Of a DNA stretch of 64,000 bases, positions 51,101-53,225 are shown piece by piece. The position numbers and the translations under genes are program-made. This stretch comes from Roseovarius sp. ZX-A-9 (GTDB lineage Bacteria > Pseudomonadota > Alphaproteobacteria > Rhodobacterales > Rhodobacteraceae). Numbering within the stretch: position 1 is the first letter of the stretch; each line of letters starts with the position of its first letter. The notes below the pieces were generated by a model, which ran no database searches, was not told where the DNA came from, and was given only the letters and a program-made list of their open reading frames with translations. Location of the stretch: contig NZ_JAPWHW010000013.1 in the NCBI RefSeq assembly GCF_028369135.1, positions 1 through 64,000 on the forward strand, given 5' to 3'.

Positions 51101-51738
51101 AGTATGCGTTTGATGTGGCAGAAAACACGACCGAGGTCGGGACTGTCAGCGCCACGGATGTGGACAACGAAAGCGGAGACCTCACGTTCTCGATCATTGG
51201 CGGCGCCGACGGTGCACTCTTTGATATCGATCAGACCACCGGCGCATTGACGTTCCAGACCGCGCCGGACTTCGAAGCCTTTGCGGATTCCGATGGCGAC
51301 AACACCTACGGAGTGCAGGTCGAGGTCAGCGACGGCCTTCTGACTGACGATGCGTTTGTGTTTGTGTCGGTGACGGATGAGGATGAGGATGAAGGTCCGG
51401 ACCTGATCGAGGTTCTCGGCACCAACGACCGCGACCGGCTTATTGGCTCGGATGCGGATGAGATCATCAACGGTCTTGACGGTTCTGACCAGTATTACGG
51501 TCTGGGCGGGGCGGACACGTTTGTGTTTGCCTCCAATGGCCTGCGTGAGCGCGAGACGATCCTCGACTTTGAAGCCGGGTTGGACAGCATCCTGCTCGAT
51601 TCAGAGTATGCCGTGCGCTTCACGTCGCGCTATGCGGCGATTACGACCGATGATGATGGGGACCAGATCCTTGTTTACGGTGACGCGACAACAGTGGAAG
51701 ATTTGAACATAACACTGGTTTCAGATACGCTGCTTTGA
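21199..51738 (+). CDS. Giant (10,179-aa) secreted RTX/cadherin-like protein with N-terminal lipase-like domain
   Basis: One uninterrupted frame encodes a very acidic protein of roughly a megadalton. In order: a lipase class 3-like alpha/beta hydrolase (FRGT at 79-82, GHSLGG with Ser164, LHS with His261); a short RTX patch (about 531-600); hydrophobic segments (about 920-945 and 1053-1104); an EF-hand-like region (D1160ENDNGRIDD and the loop D1216FNSNGETDAGE1227); a long RTX/HCBP array (about 1953-6760); seven cadherin-like modules (to ~7497); a second RTX block (to ~7993); about 17 more cadherin/Ig-like modules (to ~10067); and a C-terminal RTX plus type I secretion signal. No N-terminal signal peptide and no LapA-type retention domain is seen. 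Divergent HlyD/PrtD genes are the likely exporter, and a HlyC-like gene lies downstream. It mixes toxin and adhesin features. The true role is unknown. Confidence 0.93.
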   Translation: MPESSDLYLAILAMDVYNREYENSLALTGNQIGDATILSRDAIDPTGAIYDSWQDVGFFALAYDTSGVAAIDDTVTLSFRGTNAGAFDALLTDAVNGWTAALGEIDGLFESGGQVPLALDFYQDITEVYEIEYEEPEDPDDPDSPLVTKVRNLKPSDLTMTGHSLGGGLAGVVAALYGTEATLYDHMPFERVSNGLIDLAQSDPVAAARYFDGNVPSTLQTGEIDAYSTEYEFLSAARTLLGSPYEALPSFGGERWPIALHSQAMLVHLIWARDNGKTEWQEVGQQMWDAWFNGDIAETIPGIDEFIGDQGDPLSTMESAIAYSALESGERPFGDTAIWSLFNDMDELGEVMKDEPGKVFEDYVSFEPTVTIFLSVTFFKDVTQQLADFAVQYAGALAIQDIEDNTDAREGVLTLADDKNTLAFDASEDLWKDQLGLDAKLEPLGLEAFRDTFFAQTDEGWVDTLLRWSGLSSQEDLALVGWEADSAEIFDRFHLRARESATTFVLPERVLGPASGRGDDASVDVFIGNGQDEDITGTLGNDLLFGHGGADTIDGNDGDDFIKAGSGDDTLISNAGINVFLGGDGDDLLDYGTGPDENVLRITLSPDVADRGFGLIDEFTVQAQIEGVDSNGNSVDDLIFNVETIFLSDQKDDVEIDKDQWIDIFRDEIVIDFGNHDDSGSEGDVLRFNTRDGFFGDRGVYYRDGHLQATAIGAEAAYNALYLTSAVVGNALPSLVYGAVIVEDYVIPDDKVSFKNVDSIIFTEESDRFVMTSEDDGTHSGTGNIRLEGGRDVAYVSTTPADGQLVIDGGDGDDLIVVVGGENVITAGGLGRDLIINASAGGELYGDTYDGLDGTTAVSEGSENADHFWFAPDTTIFDPQKDDVLSFYGVPLTGGDAANTSTSFALGAATGSFDVLGLVADAFAFVGLISGLATGVVPLYDTWLPNIIYFTQKGAKGESDLYLANMTDILFRVSTGSSVPEEYEFGDDTQVSPRGFQRVAGYDFDKSLDYYKEAKGDSNFVSTLVDISTGGFQSFTDSALNNTADLGMLWNLPSGISLILGGLGAASNFIKATPMIGGLFAALSALSAANGAYWLAGAAVRTAKNTAWVTGADPLIIDLDGDGIETLDISDNRIFFDLDQDLFAEVTGWVKGDDGFLVVDENDNGRIDDIGEMFGNQFEGGYAELSHHDLIENGGNADGKITAADIIWQELQIWQDFNSNGETDAGELRSLDDLGIVSIDLNNTELGVTTPQGTELLSAGEIMRADGTVLNMFEAIFESIDTFTRYAGESGLAAWQQDFNVDSAGYGSMTDLSIAVANDIAFGKVVADAAASMTLPDYFLLREQVGPVLSYWGQTLETSRELTPVLLETAADGTVSLADYGIYLEDDTGGYWTLNSGAPITDVNGDPIARATMEDLLAMSADADQTWQLEQTWSRTTRGSEVESRENAPYLMRIVDDRAVIDDYGIQNPDGSWRLASGREIVDDTGAVIAEPTIDDIIALPRDSGQEWRTEDLQFNPFANIEVETIGIRVNDGIVVDYTVEVTDQDGKFFVWARNLDRALELQFKVGDSREFNLRNFEVDFETLDEVGTTEDSTYRVELLSPGQFQFSVSLAGFEFQEEMLSATLDNNTGLIDYRIVEGGNYTSSTEEFVSVIDPMIELVEISFQQYYLTSGRLAVRLALQGGLKDFARDIEYDIEDDVYRPTSDRELVPMFEAIFEGAPDSNDDDAIYDYFVDWNVLLTQVYPDYEPADPTFFFDNKASVDQASIFQTIVAAFENVPVDLDLIAIANAFSIDERRIVTHESTDTEVLGQEGVNFFYISEGDQEVIGSFDKNQQAFDPNAIETDIYVIGRNSGDDIIYDRDLGDADQLRFAHLRSDDVNAVRDGEDLILFYNDGANFVRLTDQFLGERNTYLANGTQLQTGVDEIVFADGQVWDRYRISFAVVDFDRAALNEADAYYGSGSGDILFGGLGNDFLSGGAGGDTYIYERGHGKDVIDDLGNFSFGPVQAGMDFLMFQGDITPDDLYLTRDGRSEDLLITLMDADGNLTDDSIELVGQFGGLRLNLGAFSEAIGADDGLNFVAPNLIEKIIFDQAGVLEYTDIVNRVIANAKTDGDDAIYGMLNANTLDGGAGDDFLSGEEGFDTYLFGRDYGRDVVLDADFASSLFGPKDDKLQFLGDLRWTDFDFLRDGSGDTLTLRITGTEDEVILTDYLDYILLVGFTNLIEDIQFGDGTEWGYLKLLQHYVDIAKTDGDDTIYGFERISDRIDGGLGNDRLEGQSGSDTYVFSPGYGVDTILDSGGSEKIEFQMLDSGDIEFSRTALDLVMTIRGTGDQVILENQYVRAGQQQFAVEYFQFDDRTLEFTDFNPEDIDLVGTNNGEVITGSNFAELLDGRGGDDTLIGGDGGDIYLFDVGYGEDIIVDTRVRASWADRKGIIVPVDDIVKFGDDITQDNVIFTKDGNDLVISVSERTDTLRIRNQFLDLDNGVERFEFSDGGFLDIADVEELLAIEGGNRGDNLIEGNPTAPNVLDGRQGDDTLAGGSAADVYAFGADYDFDQIIERPDAVGVIDEVQFGTSVTRDALIVSRDGADLVIDLGNGSDVLTIVGGLEGSTVELFRFADGSFLTLEEVLDRMLTGGDGDEELIGLNTRNDTIDGGGGDDAMEGGGGDDTYRFGYGSGSESILDTAGIDRLVFGTTITEENIAFQEVDGDLVIRLAATDDRIAVLGGYRDTPVEFFEFENGTILTIQDVRTQILENTSSGGQNILDTSLFEIGVPLNPGSGHDLILMADGAVVALGAGGQLDRVEMLPGATEATLLLPNFIPLEVSVRRADADTEDLILQIANTGDQIEIAGALGNNAIPTIQFSDGTIWTATELVREMIDGQQTAGDDIIVGSDRADTVEGGTGDDLTNAGRGDDTYLFTIGDGQDVIEDEQGFDTLQLAGFRPQDVRVERMAADRDDLILTFVDSDDAIIIRNAAIELLIFGDGTEWTRDVLLDLVNAVGSDTDDLLLGTPGDEVYQPGFGNDQIIDGEGQDVYLFSRGDGQDRISSNGTTDGFGTILFGNDISPDDITAKRDINGNLILEIAGGDDRLTLLDPAGDPDAVVGTLEFADGTTQSIAAVSRAIPGTDGDDHIIISTVGSGSDVFARGGNDWVETGAGADVIYGEQGNDLTQGHSGGDTYVFARGDGQDIIEDVESNDVAAVDRIRFEAGISPSDILFVSVGPADLVIAIAGGQDRLTIRNMFTNLGDDHIDGRIEAFVFSTGESWDLAEIMSRASEGTEGDDAIDLGTFAEFDVTMAGNAGNDVLAGGRGDTTYLFNPGDGRDEVVEAGNWSGSNDTVHLGAGFTESDTILTQIGNDLLLRFIGHDDQLLIKNQFAFSQKPINEIRFDNGSALDEAEMAAALVSEEAAQRLLSPSTPGTDPFSDDLFDDATAGTDGGGSGGGSGPVTQPRTLSATNGSVDTFEFFVPLENDEAALTAILNFETGDLGDVLDIRLADGLGGDVIIRQEANDTYIYFVDDGVHDLDAARRIIRLRDVTAEELTSGNLNGAAFERVTPQTIDGTNDPETLEGGWGDDTLTALNGNDTLIGNEGNDRLVGGNQDDVYVFGPGFGQDEVEDNAGGSGSPADVIEFLAGLDVADLRVTASGADLILSFEDTDDSVALKNTLSTDRDRIETVRFADGTELTHAQLVELANPTTDADQTLIGGYNDETLDAGGGNDTIISGSGVDTIIGGTGNDILSGNEGNDVYQFDLGFGQDIISESGWANRSGADLIEFGAGIALEDIRVDVKGDDLILRVVGTEDRITIENTLANYDFRVESVLFEDGRSLSHAELVAMAHQPSSDDEIYEGSRDAETIDAGGGNDTVRGKDGDDDITGGTGNDLLTGGNQNDTYRFDAGFGQDILSEGGWSHNSGADLVLFGPGLSADDMRVEATASDLIITFTGSNDRLLIQGTINDADERVETIRFDDNRTFTHAELLALAHAPSDEDQRVESGYDADFIDVGGGNDTVISKNGADTIIGGAGNDFLQGDDQNDTYRFEVGFGQDIISESGWSNNSSADVIEFGPGIDPADLQVRTSGDNLILEFEGSEDRVVIQNGLTSADFIVEFVRFEDGTELTHADLVALAQTGTDGNDTLLGGTADEEINGLAGDDEISAGSGNDTVNGGDGFDVLNGDAGTDLLDGGLGNDTLIGGSEADTLIAGPGDDSLVGGAGASDTYLVSAGFGRDLIDEDNGWSSRNSTDVVEFDATIPSTSVTIFEDGDDLVLRVNGTEDELRIVDALGSNGQRRVESVVFTGDAVTLSYADMVAAAVPYPGPLGVDVQGNPATNLLVGGLGDDILTGLGGGSRMEGGGGNDALNGTDAPEILVGGTGNDLLQGLGGDDVYALSRGFGQDRLDDQGDNTQANFDAIAFDATIVPADVTVAQDGNDLILLISGGADRLTIVDGALADPATGGIDEVRFDDGTMWDLTELLSRAVPFNPDGQVIFAEQIAVDDVLTGSDLDETIYGRDGADTIDGAGGNDYVDGGDGDDDLTGGPGDDDLEGGSGSDTYRFSAGFGQDRIFDGNFFFEEEGGEGGDDINTIIFDATLSPADFIVYIDDDEDSLLLTFVGTNDIIFMPIPSIFPPDPVEDGGGLEDEEPGPISGAIDKVMFEADGSELSLEGLMAVAVPLPTDDLFGDETGEALTGDGDFETIFGDSGNDTLSGNGGNDFIDGGEGFDLITGGLGNDVLVDFDGGANFVFGPGFGQDTIDMQSDPEVDSAIIFEAGISPDDLRVEGEPESGAITLRIQGTDDRITIYDFQIDEVRFADGTIWSQSDVYALFETVEQPFIEGDNPPLPEGGPGDDAIAGDFEEDLLVGNAGNDTLDGSYGDDTVVGGAGDDNIDGGPGNDEYLFSAGFGQDLINDSGWSSGSDAIVFDDTIAVTDVIVEETDDGSGDLILKIAGSEDRITIENGLIDDMIAEVRFDDGTVWDRTTLLDRAIPFSGQVVDSSDTNDTITGTDFADTLDGMGGDDLFIGELGNDLLFDADGNDTYRFDLGDGFDQIIDLAGLDRLEFGPGIAPEDIEVAGVNDGTIALIISGTQDRIHLVDALANASQAIETIAFDDGTVWSHADLIAFSTAGSASVDLIIGSDQDDVIDGLAGSDTIVGGAGNNTLIGGPGSDELIGGDAADDLTGGPGADLLRGGDGDDTYRFGIGSGNDTIVETDGVDAILIDAALTPMDFTVFAAGDDLHLRVIGTEDRVIIEGALINPDAVVEETRFDDGTVWSHADLVALAAALDTVLTGTDLGETLTGDDDAEAIDAGAGEDSVDAGGGDDAVEGGADSDDITGGTGNDTLTDVSGDETYRFGFGDGQDSIEDFGGTDTIVLGAGIAEADLRVDQSGSNLILRLVGTEDRITLIGALDTPSNRIEELRFDNGTGAVWSFADILAASQTLGDGAENVQGSELDDGFAGGLGDDSLFGRAGDDDLSGDEGADLLEGGEGNDTLNGGTGPDILRGGVNDDTYIYNAGDGQDIIDDADGLDRIEFGPGIAQDDISVRKTATGLELRFAGSEDRLTIENALSGVGAIETIAFDDGSSWDAAELLARATTGTPGDDDYIGSDQADSLIGLEGDDSLSGLGGDDDLDGGADDDDLSGGEGADTLEGGTGNDTTSGGSGDDLYIFVAGDGQDEIDDMGDSGGDVLRIEGYGADDLRFSQTGDDATDLTIRFSSSTDKIVVRSFFADDGAGRIEQVLLADSMVTLSDAEIIARIAPDLGIDGDAIYGDGDDNTLTGTALDDYIEGGEGADSIDAGDGDDIFGDIIADDAVDTMSGGAGRDTYRYLPNFEISADIAEDVITDFTPGDTGDVIRLASSTPNPFVSGRLSLLQDGLDTTVVLRADDGSSRSVLRLEGVTATDLTAANFGGVALSGDGGGIQDDEEGNTIGGGPLNDLIFGNGGADEIRGFAGDDSLAGGADGDLILGGFGNDLIAGEAGNDDLQGGAGDDIIQGGAGNDTLTGGDGDAEFSGNDIFEGGAGDDLLQGGAENDTYVFGANDGLDRLTDEGGIDRIEFATGILPADLSVVQVGDNLELRILGGTTRILLERAQIETVAFDDGTELSLAAIQALSMGATDGDDVLAILTGTTLDGLGGNDTLIGSDADETLTGNLGDDLLQGAGGNDTYLFNLGDGQDRIDDRDGINVVQFGPGISPADVSIVRGQPTIILQINGTGDRLDLGWDADPAMSIGEVRFDDNTVWTAQMLVDIALESTEADDVIFGTDGVEVLDGLGGDDHLITFGEDDDLAGGAGVDLLEGGLGDDTYRFNLGDDQDRIVDAGGDADVLDLGPGISVADVRVAQSSDGSAIILAIGDDGDRVRIDDALTTGRIETVRFDDGTEWTVGDLIAAVPTVLDDFLFGDASDNDLAGGLGDDRVSGAEGDDTYRFAAGDGRDILRDEATSAADVLRITGYDVGDIRFKQLGTDSPDVVLQFSGSDDQIIIVDGLSTNGRGIEQVILEDDGTTFTIADIQAQLVAAQATDGGEIILGSDGDDDLTGGPGSDLIIGGNGNDIYRYAAGDGDDRIDALGNGDSEVRLLDYTRDDLFSVMRGGPESDDLVLIFNAGFADRLVLVDALGSVNGFRGSLNLRFADNTVWTRAEMRSEALDGVQSDGSDNVFGFAGDDIFNLSLGNDVAFGGDGSDRFLFELGDGHDTIEDARADLGDVDVLELIGFDTSEVTVSRLFRGSESILLEFAGNEEDSVTLIDALAEDGRGVEQIRFDDNAVWLRDTLLTLLDNNAPVANEDGFFAVTSGEALTIELRDVLGNDFDADNDPLRLIAVDGSPDAVAFINGDGNIQFTSAAGFVGSTTISYRITDDRNAFGDGLINVNVRPVAEALDDDGFAVAEDDFLTIRVERLLSNDIDGDRMIVGQVFDAIGGTVALSSGGDIGFTPFADYVGPAQFTYAANTPEGGRAEANVYIDVTSVNDAPVAVNDSGFTVDEGQTFVLSPAQLLENDSDIDGDILTLQSVTSSAELFATIDGDGNIVVTPADDFFGTATFDYTVADPSGEVSTGTVTVVINPVNDAPDATDDRFELTQAGGPILEDNPIILSLARLTANDFDREGDLLQLTNVGNTVNGRATLLDNQTVLFEPNANFFGEASFVYRVDDGQGGSDIATATIVYQPVNDRPVVRDDNYGNDAFANVLRGTQNTPLVIPIIELLKNDTDIEGFAVSFENATGGINGDVVRDGDSLIFTPDDGFFGEATFGYSATDNEGLVDGGVVTMFFEPTSMAPPEAEPDLFLVAEDIPTVIRLDTLLGNDTDVDGTEGLQVVGYRLLNGLGDVFKFGGKAAGPLNGMLELNQDGDLLFTPNIDANFSSGFVYLLQDASGATDEGFVDIDIVPSNDDPTVEDDPGFVTPFEVPLVIRADDLVFNDWDIEQADQDLDGIRDDDLDDPNRDRPTFVGVDAIYDPVELAQGYRIEVGSFEMITFRDTEFMVARFDPGFTGPVTIQYRIADEEGLEDVGFAYAVVADFYGQELTGTPFIDYIEGNELDETIFGYRSDDHIVAQGGNDTILASLGDDLIEAGDGDDLVDGGDGADEIRGGDGFDTVVFTGSNIGVRADLTTLIGQGGFAQGDRYFNVEAFIGTEFRDILGGDDQNNRLAGHDGRDELLGRVGEDTLEGGDGDDLLEGGAGADTLDGGDGADTANYFNSAEAVDVSLANGTASGGQATGDTLISIENLIGTDFADRLEGDDGNNRLEGGREADSLFGGLGDDTLIGGRGGDDLQGGGGIDVVEYTLSNDGIDIDIAAGTASGGDAEGDTFDGIEIIFASFQDDTLRGDEGDNHFRGSRGADLIDGRDGFDTADYEFADEAVTVDLDLGQGLAGEALGDQLISIEKLIGSSFGDTFIGSVATDVFDGGFGNDLLKGGFGSDDYLFGLDSSEDTIEELGDGGDIDRLVLASELTTKDLSFLRLGDDLFIEFERDDGFLIDTVTVTDHFLGAETGLEQIVFGDSTIWGVTEIEDRLREGRFNAANDVFRFGIEDEVAIIDPVDLLRNDAEAGVDQLELISVQSSQSGTVEINGDGMIEFLGAQDFNGDAFFTYTVRDPLGRESTARVEVNLSAVNDAPVANDDPLVYGVEDVPLRIRIENLLANDYDVDGDAAMEGLRIVSAQPLTNLDGDELRPYKDRDYDGAATDAAWTISGQYIELLSRPDFFGFAGFRYVLEDNDGAQDTADVEIYFAPVNDAPRIRERAVSAKLEETTTFTVDQLMSKVYDIEGDSFEFVGLHIAADGNATQNGIENFDPDTGIIEFTPFFLGAASIAFDVIDERGAEATLEFMINVRPQNLEPNARDDYGIRMLQEEVILIDPATILANDTDPDDDPLFFESVYRFAENGKVRVTDDGMIEFAVKENFNGQASFEYTINDGRGLTDTANVYITVLPRNTAPELRNDVVRGLEDGPQYVIPAEAFGNDLDLEGDVIFFEETVQLGVLTNRYISEDYTTSAKSSNNSELPEWLSFDEASMTFEGDVPAGATDPIEVIVFLVDPASDGIYPTRFTFDPTNAGDVAALSNGVSVEDTVLEGFELRSDFAQSFEGTDDDIAVFDISAGGFSASKIGGRPLPSWLSFDEASRELGFSDFEIDDTDGLARLQIVFTPDDKPGLPDDTYYASHEGFTIEFVVDPQEPFDEAINDVLAGIPGLEAGDVFGIDLSNAASITVRRESGAPLDNWLNFDAETLTFSGRPPSNYVGTVPVRLDIEAGNGLPAFSIITEVVVDETFTVSEDDNISVFDLPERINLTTPSDFNGAVAFTYTANDEKGAVSDPAVIVFNVLAQRERPVAETDEFDLFENGNVTFTIADLLANDRDDDGDPLRVVELGDSLNGAVDVALGVVSVATPTALTPLAGGTWTATLADGSVLPDWISVDETSGALEATVPLDALGELEITFTNSDGTTTQSETQTFAFDGNADATVTFTPDAGFAGEVAVTYTITDDSEGAADGTVLFDVASLLDPPIAVTDKFNVFEDSFITITPSQLLANDLDVDGDPIRFLGISVDSAQNGTVAFDGTNITFTPTPDFAGQALFTYSVTDDRHGDSTGTVALNVVSTNQRPEAVTDRFDTVEDTPFEFTIADLLANDTDADGDTLEFVSIQSEIQDGRIIELPDGRYQFVPDENVNGEFSFGYTITDGRLRDTGRITFDVEAVNDAPIANTDGFFIGNQDEPFVIDFADLLFNDRDVEGDAFSIVEVFDGDNGTVFQDGQTAVFQGREGYFGDGGFNYRVTDEFGATSIGYATVLVLPLFEVPVAVSDASYEMLEDTFIDLDPLELMANDDIPLGSEVIFLGLEAPFGSPATVEELDSGLFRVTTEQDYFGTFRLTYALTNETGFEVPTTVEIEVLAVSDAPVALDDELLLQEDEVLTIFTSQLTANDYDVDRDAIVITRILEMDNVTATLSEDGTITIVGDENFNGIGGFGYELKDSSGIATSAYVTVTSEAVNDAPVIMLTALEGTEDTPLMVTIADDQITDEDGDALVIEFRGPDGAELPSWLSYDPESRTLSGTPPQDFNGDVVLELSASDGQIETLQAVTLAIAPVNDAPVANVLEMTLTEDDDPQVVDLLAEASDVDGDVLSVSGGLARASDAGGIVGFATINGNEAQIVPGLFNDLGAGETAIVELEYAVFDGDILTNALARFTVLGANDLPNLVVGEAFDVAENETAVTTLSATDAEGDTVSFVLVDGGADNALFTLDAVTGALSFTNAPDFEVPFGDDNLYEVRVGAFDGTDTTTRDIVVTVTDVDEGVAPEVLAIALTASEEDAALTVDLLAGATDADDDPLSVTGAVLTSSDGRDLTGIAAVLGSDLQLDPGAFDDLAGGESVDVTVSFGVFDGTSTTPNTATVVINGINDAPEVFDAETSTDEDTPIVDFSLAINASDVDGDALTFALKDNALNGNVGIAPDGKMSFFPDADFNGETSFTYTVSDGNGGVSEATFTVTVDPVNDAPELGEAEYAFDVAENTTEVGTVSATDVDNESGDLTFSIIGGADGALFDIDQTTGALTFQTAPDFEAFADSDGDNTYGVQVEVSDGLLTDDAFVFVSVTDEDEDEGPDLIEVLGTNDRDRLIGSDADEIINGLDGSDQYYGLGGADTFVFASNGLRERETILDFEAGLDSILLDSEYAVRFTSRYAAITTDDDGDQILVYGDATTVEDLNITLVSDTLL
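27055..41480 (+). repeat. RTX/HCBP array 1 in the giant gene (about 32 modules)
   Basis: Modules repeat the pattern: RTX nonapeptides (GGxGxDxLx), then GDDTYxFxxGxGQDxIxD, then an HCBP-type unit ending in ExVRFxDGTxWxxxxLxxxA. I count about 32 such endings. RTX nonapeptides form a parallel beta-roll that binds calcium and folds after export; the HCBP-like unit usually follows it. A Gly/Ser hinge (DGGGSGGGSGP) lies at about 31495-31530. Four modules at 32221-33517 have an exact 432-nt period (144 residues). Confidence 0.88.
41490..43690 (+). repeat. Cadherin-like/VCBS-type block 1 in the giant gene (about 7 modules)
   Basis: Roughly 100-residue modules start with NDAPVAxxDxFxxxED and contain LLxNDxDxDGDxL and FxGxAxFxYxVxD, the hallmark of tandem cadherin-like/VCBS beta-sandwich domains with calcium sites at the linkers. 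Such arrays make rigid stalks in large adhesins. Confidence 0.85.
43700..45180 (+). repeat. RTX block 2 in the giant gene, between the two cadherin-like blocks
   Basis: A run of GGxGxDxLxG nonapeptides is interspersed with units of the form AVDVSLANGTASGGQATGDTL..IENLIGTDFAD, a variant seen in serralysin-type RTX proteins. It closes with one HCBP-type unit (LEQIVFGDSTIWGVTEI). The insertion of a beta-roll block between two beta-sandwich blocks is unusual. Confidence 0.82.
45190..51400 (+). repeat. Cadherin/Ig-like block 2 in the giant gene (about 17 modules)
   Basis: Cadherin-like modules as in block 1 are followed by dystroglycan-type/putative-Ig units with LPSWLSFDxxxxxLxGxP (46.6-47.4 kb and about 49.7 kb). 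The last modules resemble true cadherin repeats (VAENTTEVGTVSATDVDN, FSIIGGADGALFDID). Between 46.5 and 47.5 kb three Ig-like units are nested within one cadherin-like module. Confidence 0.82.
51410..51738 (+). other. C-terminal RTX and type I secretion signal of the giant protein
   Basis: The last ~108 residues read GTNDRDRLIGSDADEIINGL, then GLGGADTFVFASNGLRERETI and LDFEAGLDSILLD, and finish with a hydrophobic VEDLNITLVSDTLL tail. The GGADTFVF...ILDFxxGxDxIxLD pattern is the common C-terminal target domain of type I secretion substrates. This links the protein to the nearby ABC/HlyD pair. Confidence 0.85.
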
Positions 51739-51810
51739 GACGGGTGGTTTTAATTTAACGAGTAGGTCCAAGGGGATAACATCCAGGACCGAGATACTAG
51801 GGGAAGTGAA

Positions 51811-52434
51811 ATGAACAAGAACTTTTTAGGCACCTGTGCTGCGGCCCTGCTGCTGGGCACGAGTGCCGCACACGCCGCGCCGATCGATTTTGTTGGCCTG
51901 GGATTTGTGGAAACGACACCTGTTTACGAAGGGTCGGGCGGCGTTTTCTATGATGATTTCTTCCCGCTTCTGAGCAACGATTCTCTGAGTCCACTGGTAT
52001 TGGATGATTTTGCGGGTTCAGGGGTCTCTTTTTTGTTCGATGGAACCGGCTTTGATGATTTCGTGACGGTCAGCTACGAGTCTGTAAGCGACTTTGAGCG
52101 CTTCGACATCGTTGCCAGCGGTGACAATGAGACGGATACGCTTGAATTTCTACTGTCGCGGAACCTATCGAATCTGACGAACGGGAAAACGGGTCTTGGG
52201 GCAAACGCAATCATGCGCCTCTCGTCGGGTGACTTTAATTTCAGCAACTTGGCACCTCTGGATTTCTTTGCAGACAAAGCATTCAACGGGGTGGATGCTT
52301 ATGACGTCACCTTCTCAATAACCGCGCTGGACTCGCCATTGGCACCGATCCCTCTGCCAGCCACTTTGCCACTCGTCCTCGCAGGCATGGGCGGTCTATT
52401 CATCGTGGGAAGACGTCGCCCCAAAAGGGCCTAG
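51811..52434 (+). CDS. VPLPA-CTERM-type exported protein
   Basis: This 207-aa protein has an N-terminal Sec signal peptide (MNKNFLGTCAAALLLGTSAAHA, likely cut after AHA) and a C-terminal tail PIPLPATLPLVLAGMGGLF followed by a basic RRRPKRA. That tripartite tail (PLPA motif, hydrophobic helix, Arg cluster) is the VPLPA-CTERM sorting signal known from Rhodobacterales, related to PEP-CTERM/exosortase sorting. The mature domain is a small beta-rich acidic sequence of unknown function. A Shine-Dalgarno GGGGAAGTG precedes the ATG. It begins 72 bp after the giant gene on the same strand and could be co-transcribed. The stop overlaps the convergent oxygenase gene's stop by 4 bp. Confidence 0.85.
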   Translation: MNKNFLGTCAAALLLGTSAAHAAPIDFVGLGFVETTPVYEGSGGVFYDDFFPLLSNDSLSPLVLDDFAGSGVSFLFDGTGFDDFVTVSYESVSDFERFDIVASGDNETDTLEFLLSRNLSNLTNGKTGLGANAIMRLSSGDFNFSNLAPLDFFADKAFNGVDAYDVTFSITALDSPLAPIPLPATLPLVLAGMGGLFIVGRRRPKRA

Positions 52435-53144
52435 TCCCCACCAACAGGCTCATAATCCACAAAGAAGTTAGCTGTCAGGCGGCCCAGCCTCGGGTCGCCG
52501 ACAAGGGCGTCGGGATGGTCAATAATGCCGCTGTGCAAGGTGAAGCTGCGATAGGCAACGACCCGATTGAAACGCGCGTTCACAAAGCTTGTGCGCGTGT
52601 ATCCCGGAGTGTCCTGATCGGGATAGGCATGGGCAGCCTGCAATCGTGCGATATCGGCGCTGCGGGCTTTGGAATAGCTGGCACGGTTCTCGGGGCTGAT
52701 CTGCTCAAACCCGGTCGCGTCCTGGCGGAAAAAGGCGGTGCCCCCGAACGTCGCATCACATAAGTAATGCAGGATCGCGACTCTGTTTGCCATTGCCACA
52801 TCGATATGCGGCACACGCTGCATCTCGGCCAAATCGGCGGGCTTTCGCGTGACCATCGAGAAAGAGCACATGAAATCTCCAAGCTTTGCAGGATCTGGGA
52901 TCAGCTTGTCCCGGATCGGGCCGTCCAGTCGTCTGAGGATGGATTGAACATAGCCGCGCGGCAATCCTGCCCGTTGTCCCGGATAGCCGCCGGGCGGCAA
53001 GTCGGTCCATTCGGACTTGGCGGCGTGATCGACCAACTCTGTCGGATCGGTCAGAAAGTCATCGATCACCAGCATCGGCTCGGCGCTCTGACCGATCGAT
53101 CTGACTTCGATGTTCAGGTTAGGCGATATTTCAAAGGACTCCAT
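52431..53144 (-). CDS. DUF6445-like 2OG-Fe(II) oxygenase-type protein
   Basis: This 237-aa protein resembles the DUF6445 family found beside tryptophan-halogenase-like genes. It has an HxD pair (His113, Asp115 in VPHIDVA), a distal histidine (His204 in FTLHSGI) and a downstream Arg (GDPRLGR), the ligand pattern of 2-oxoglutarate/Fe(II) dioxygenases; activity is not proven. The open frame extends to 53900, but that extension is antisense to the halogenase gene. The ATG at 53144 (MESFEIS) is chosen, with 53162 a close alternative; neither has a clear ribosome site. It is divergent from the halogenase gene, with 81 bp between, so the two probably share a control region. Confidence 0.75.
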   Translation of the reverse strand: MESFEISPNLNIEVRSIGQSAEPMLVIDDFLTDPTELVDHAAKSEWTDLPPGGYPGQRAGLPRGYVQSILRRLDGPIRDKLIPDPAKLGDFMCSFSMVTRKPADLAEMQRVPHIDVAMANRVAILHYLCDATFGGTAFFRQDATGFEQISPENRASYSKARSADIARLQAAHAYPDQDTPGYTRTSFVNARFNRVVAYRSFTLHSGIIDHPDALVGDPRLGRLTANFFVDYEPVGGD

Positions 53145-53225
53145 GGGCCGACGATGCCGCATCTCATCCAGAAATACGAGGTTTTCGTGATGGCCCAATG
53201 GATTTCTCCCTGTTAGCGTGGGAGT

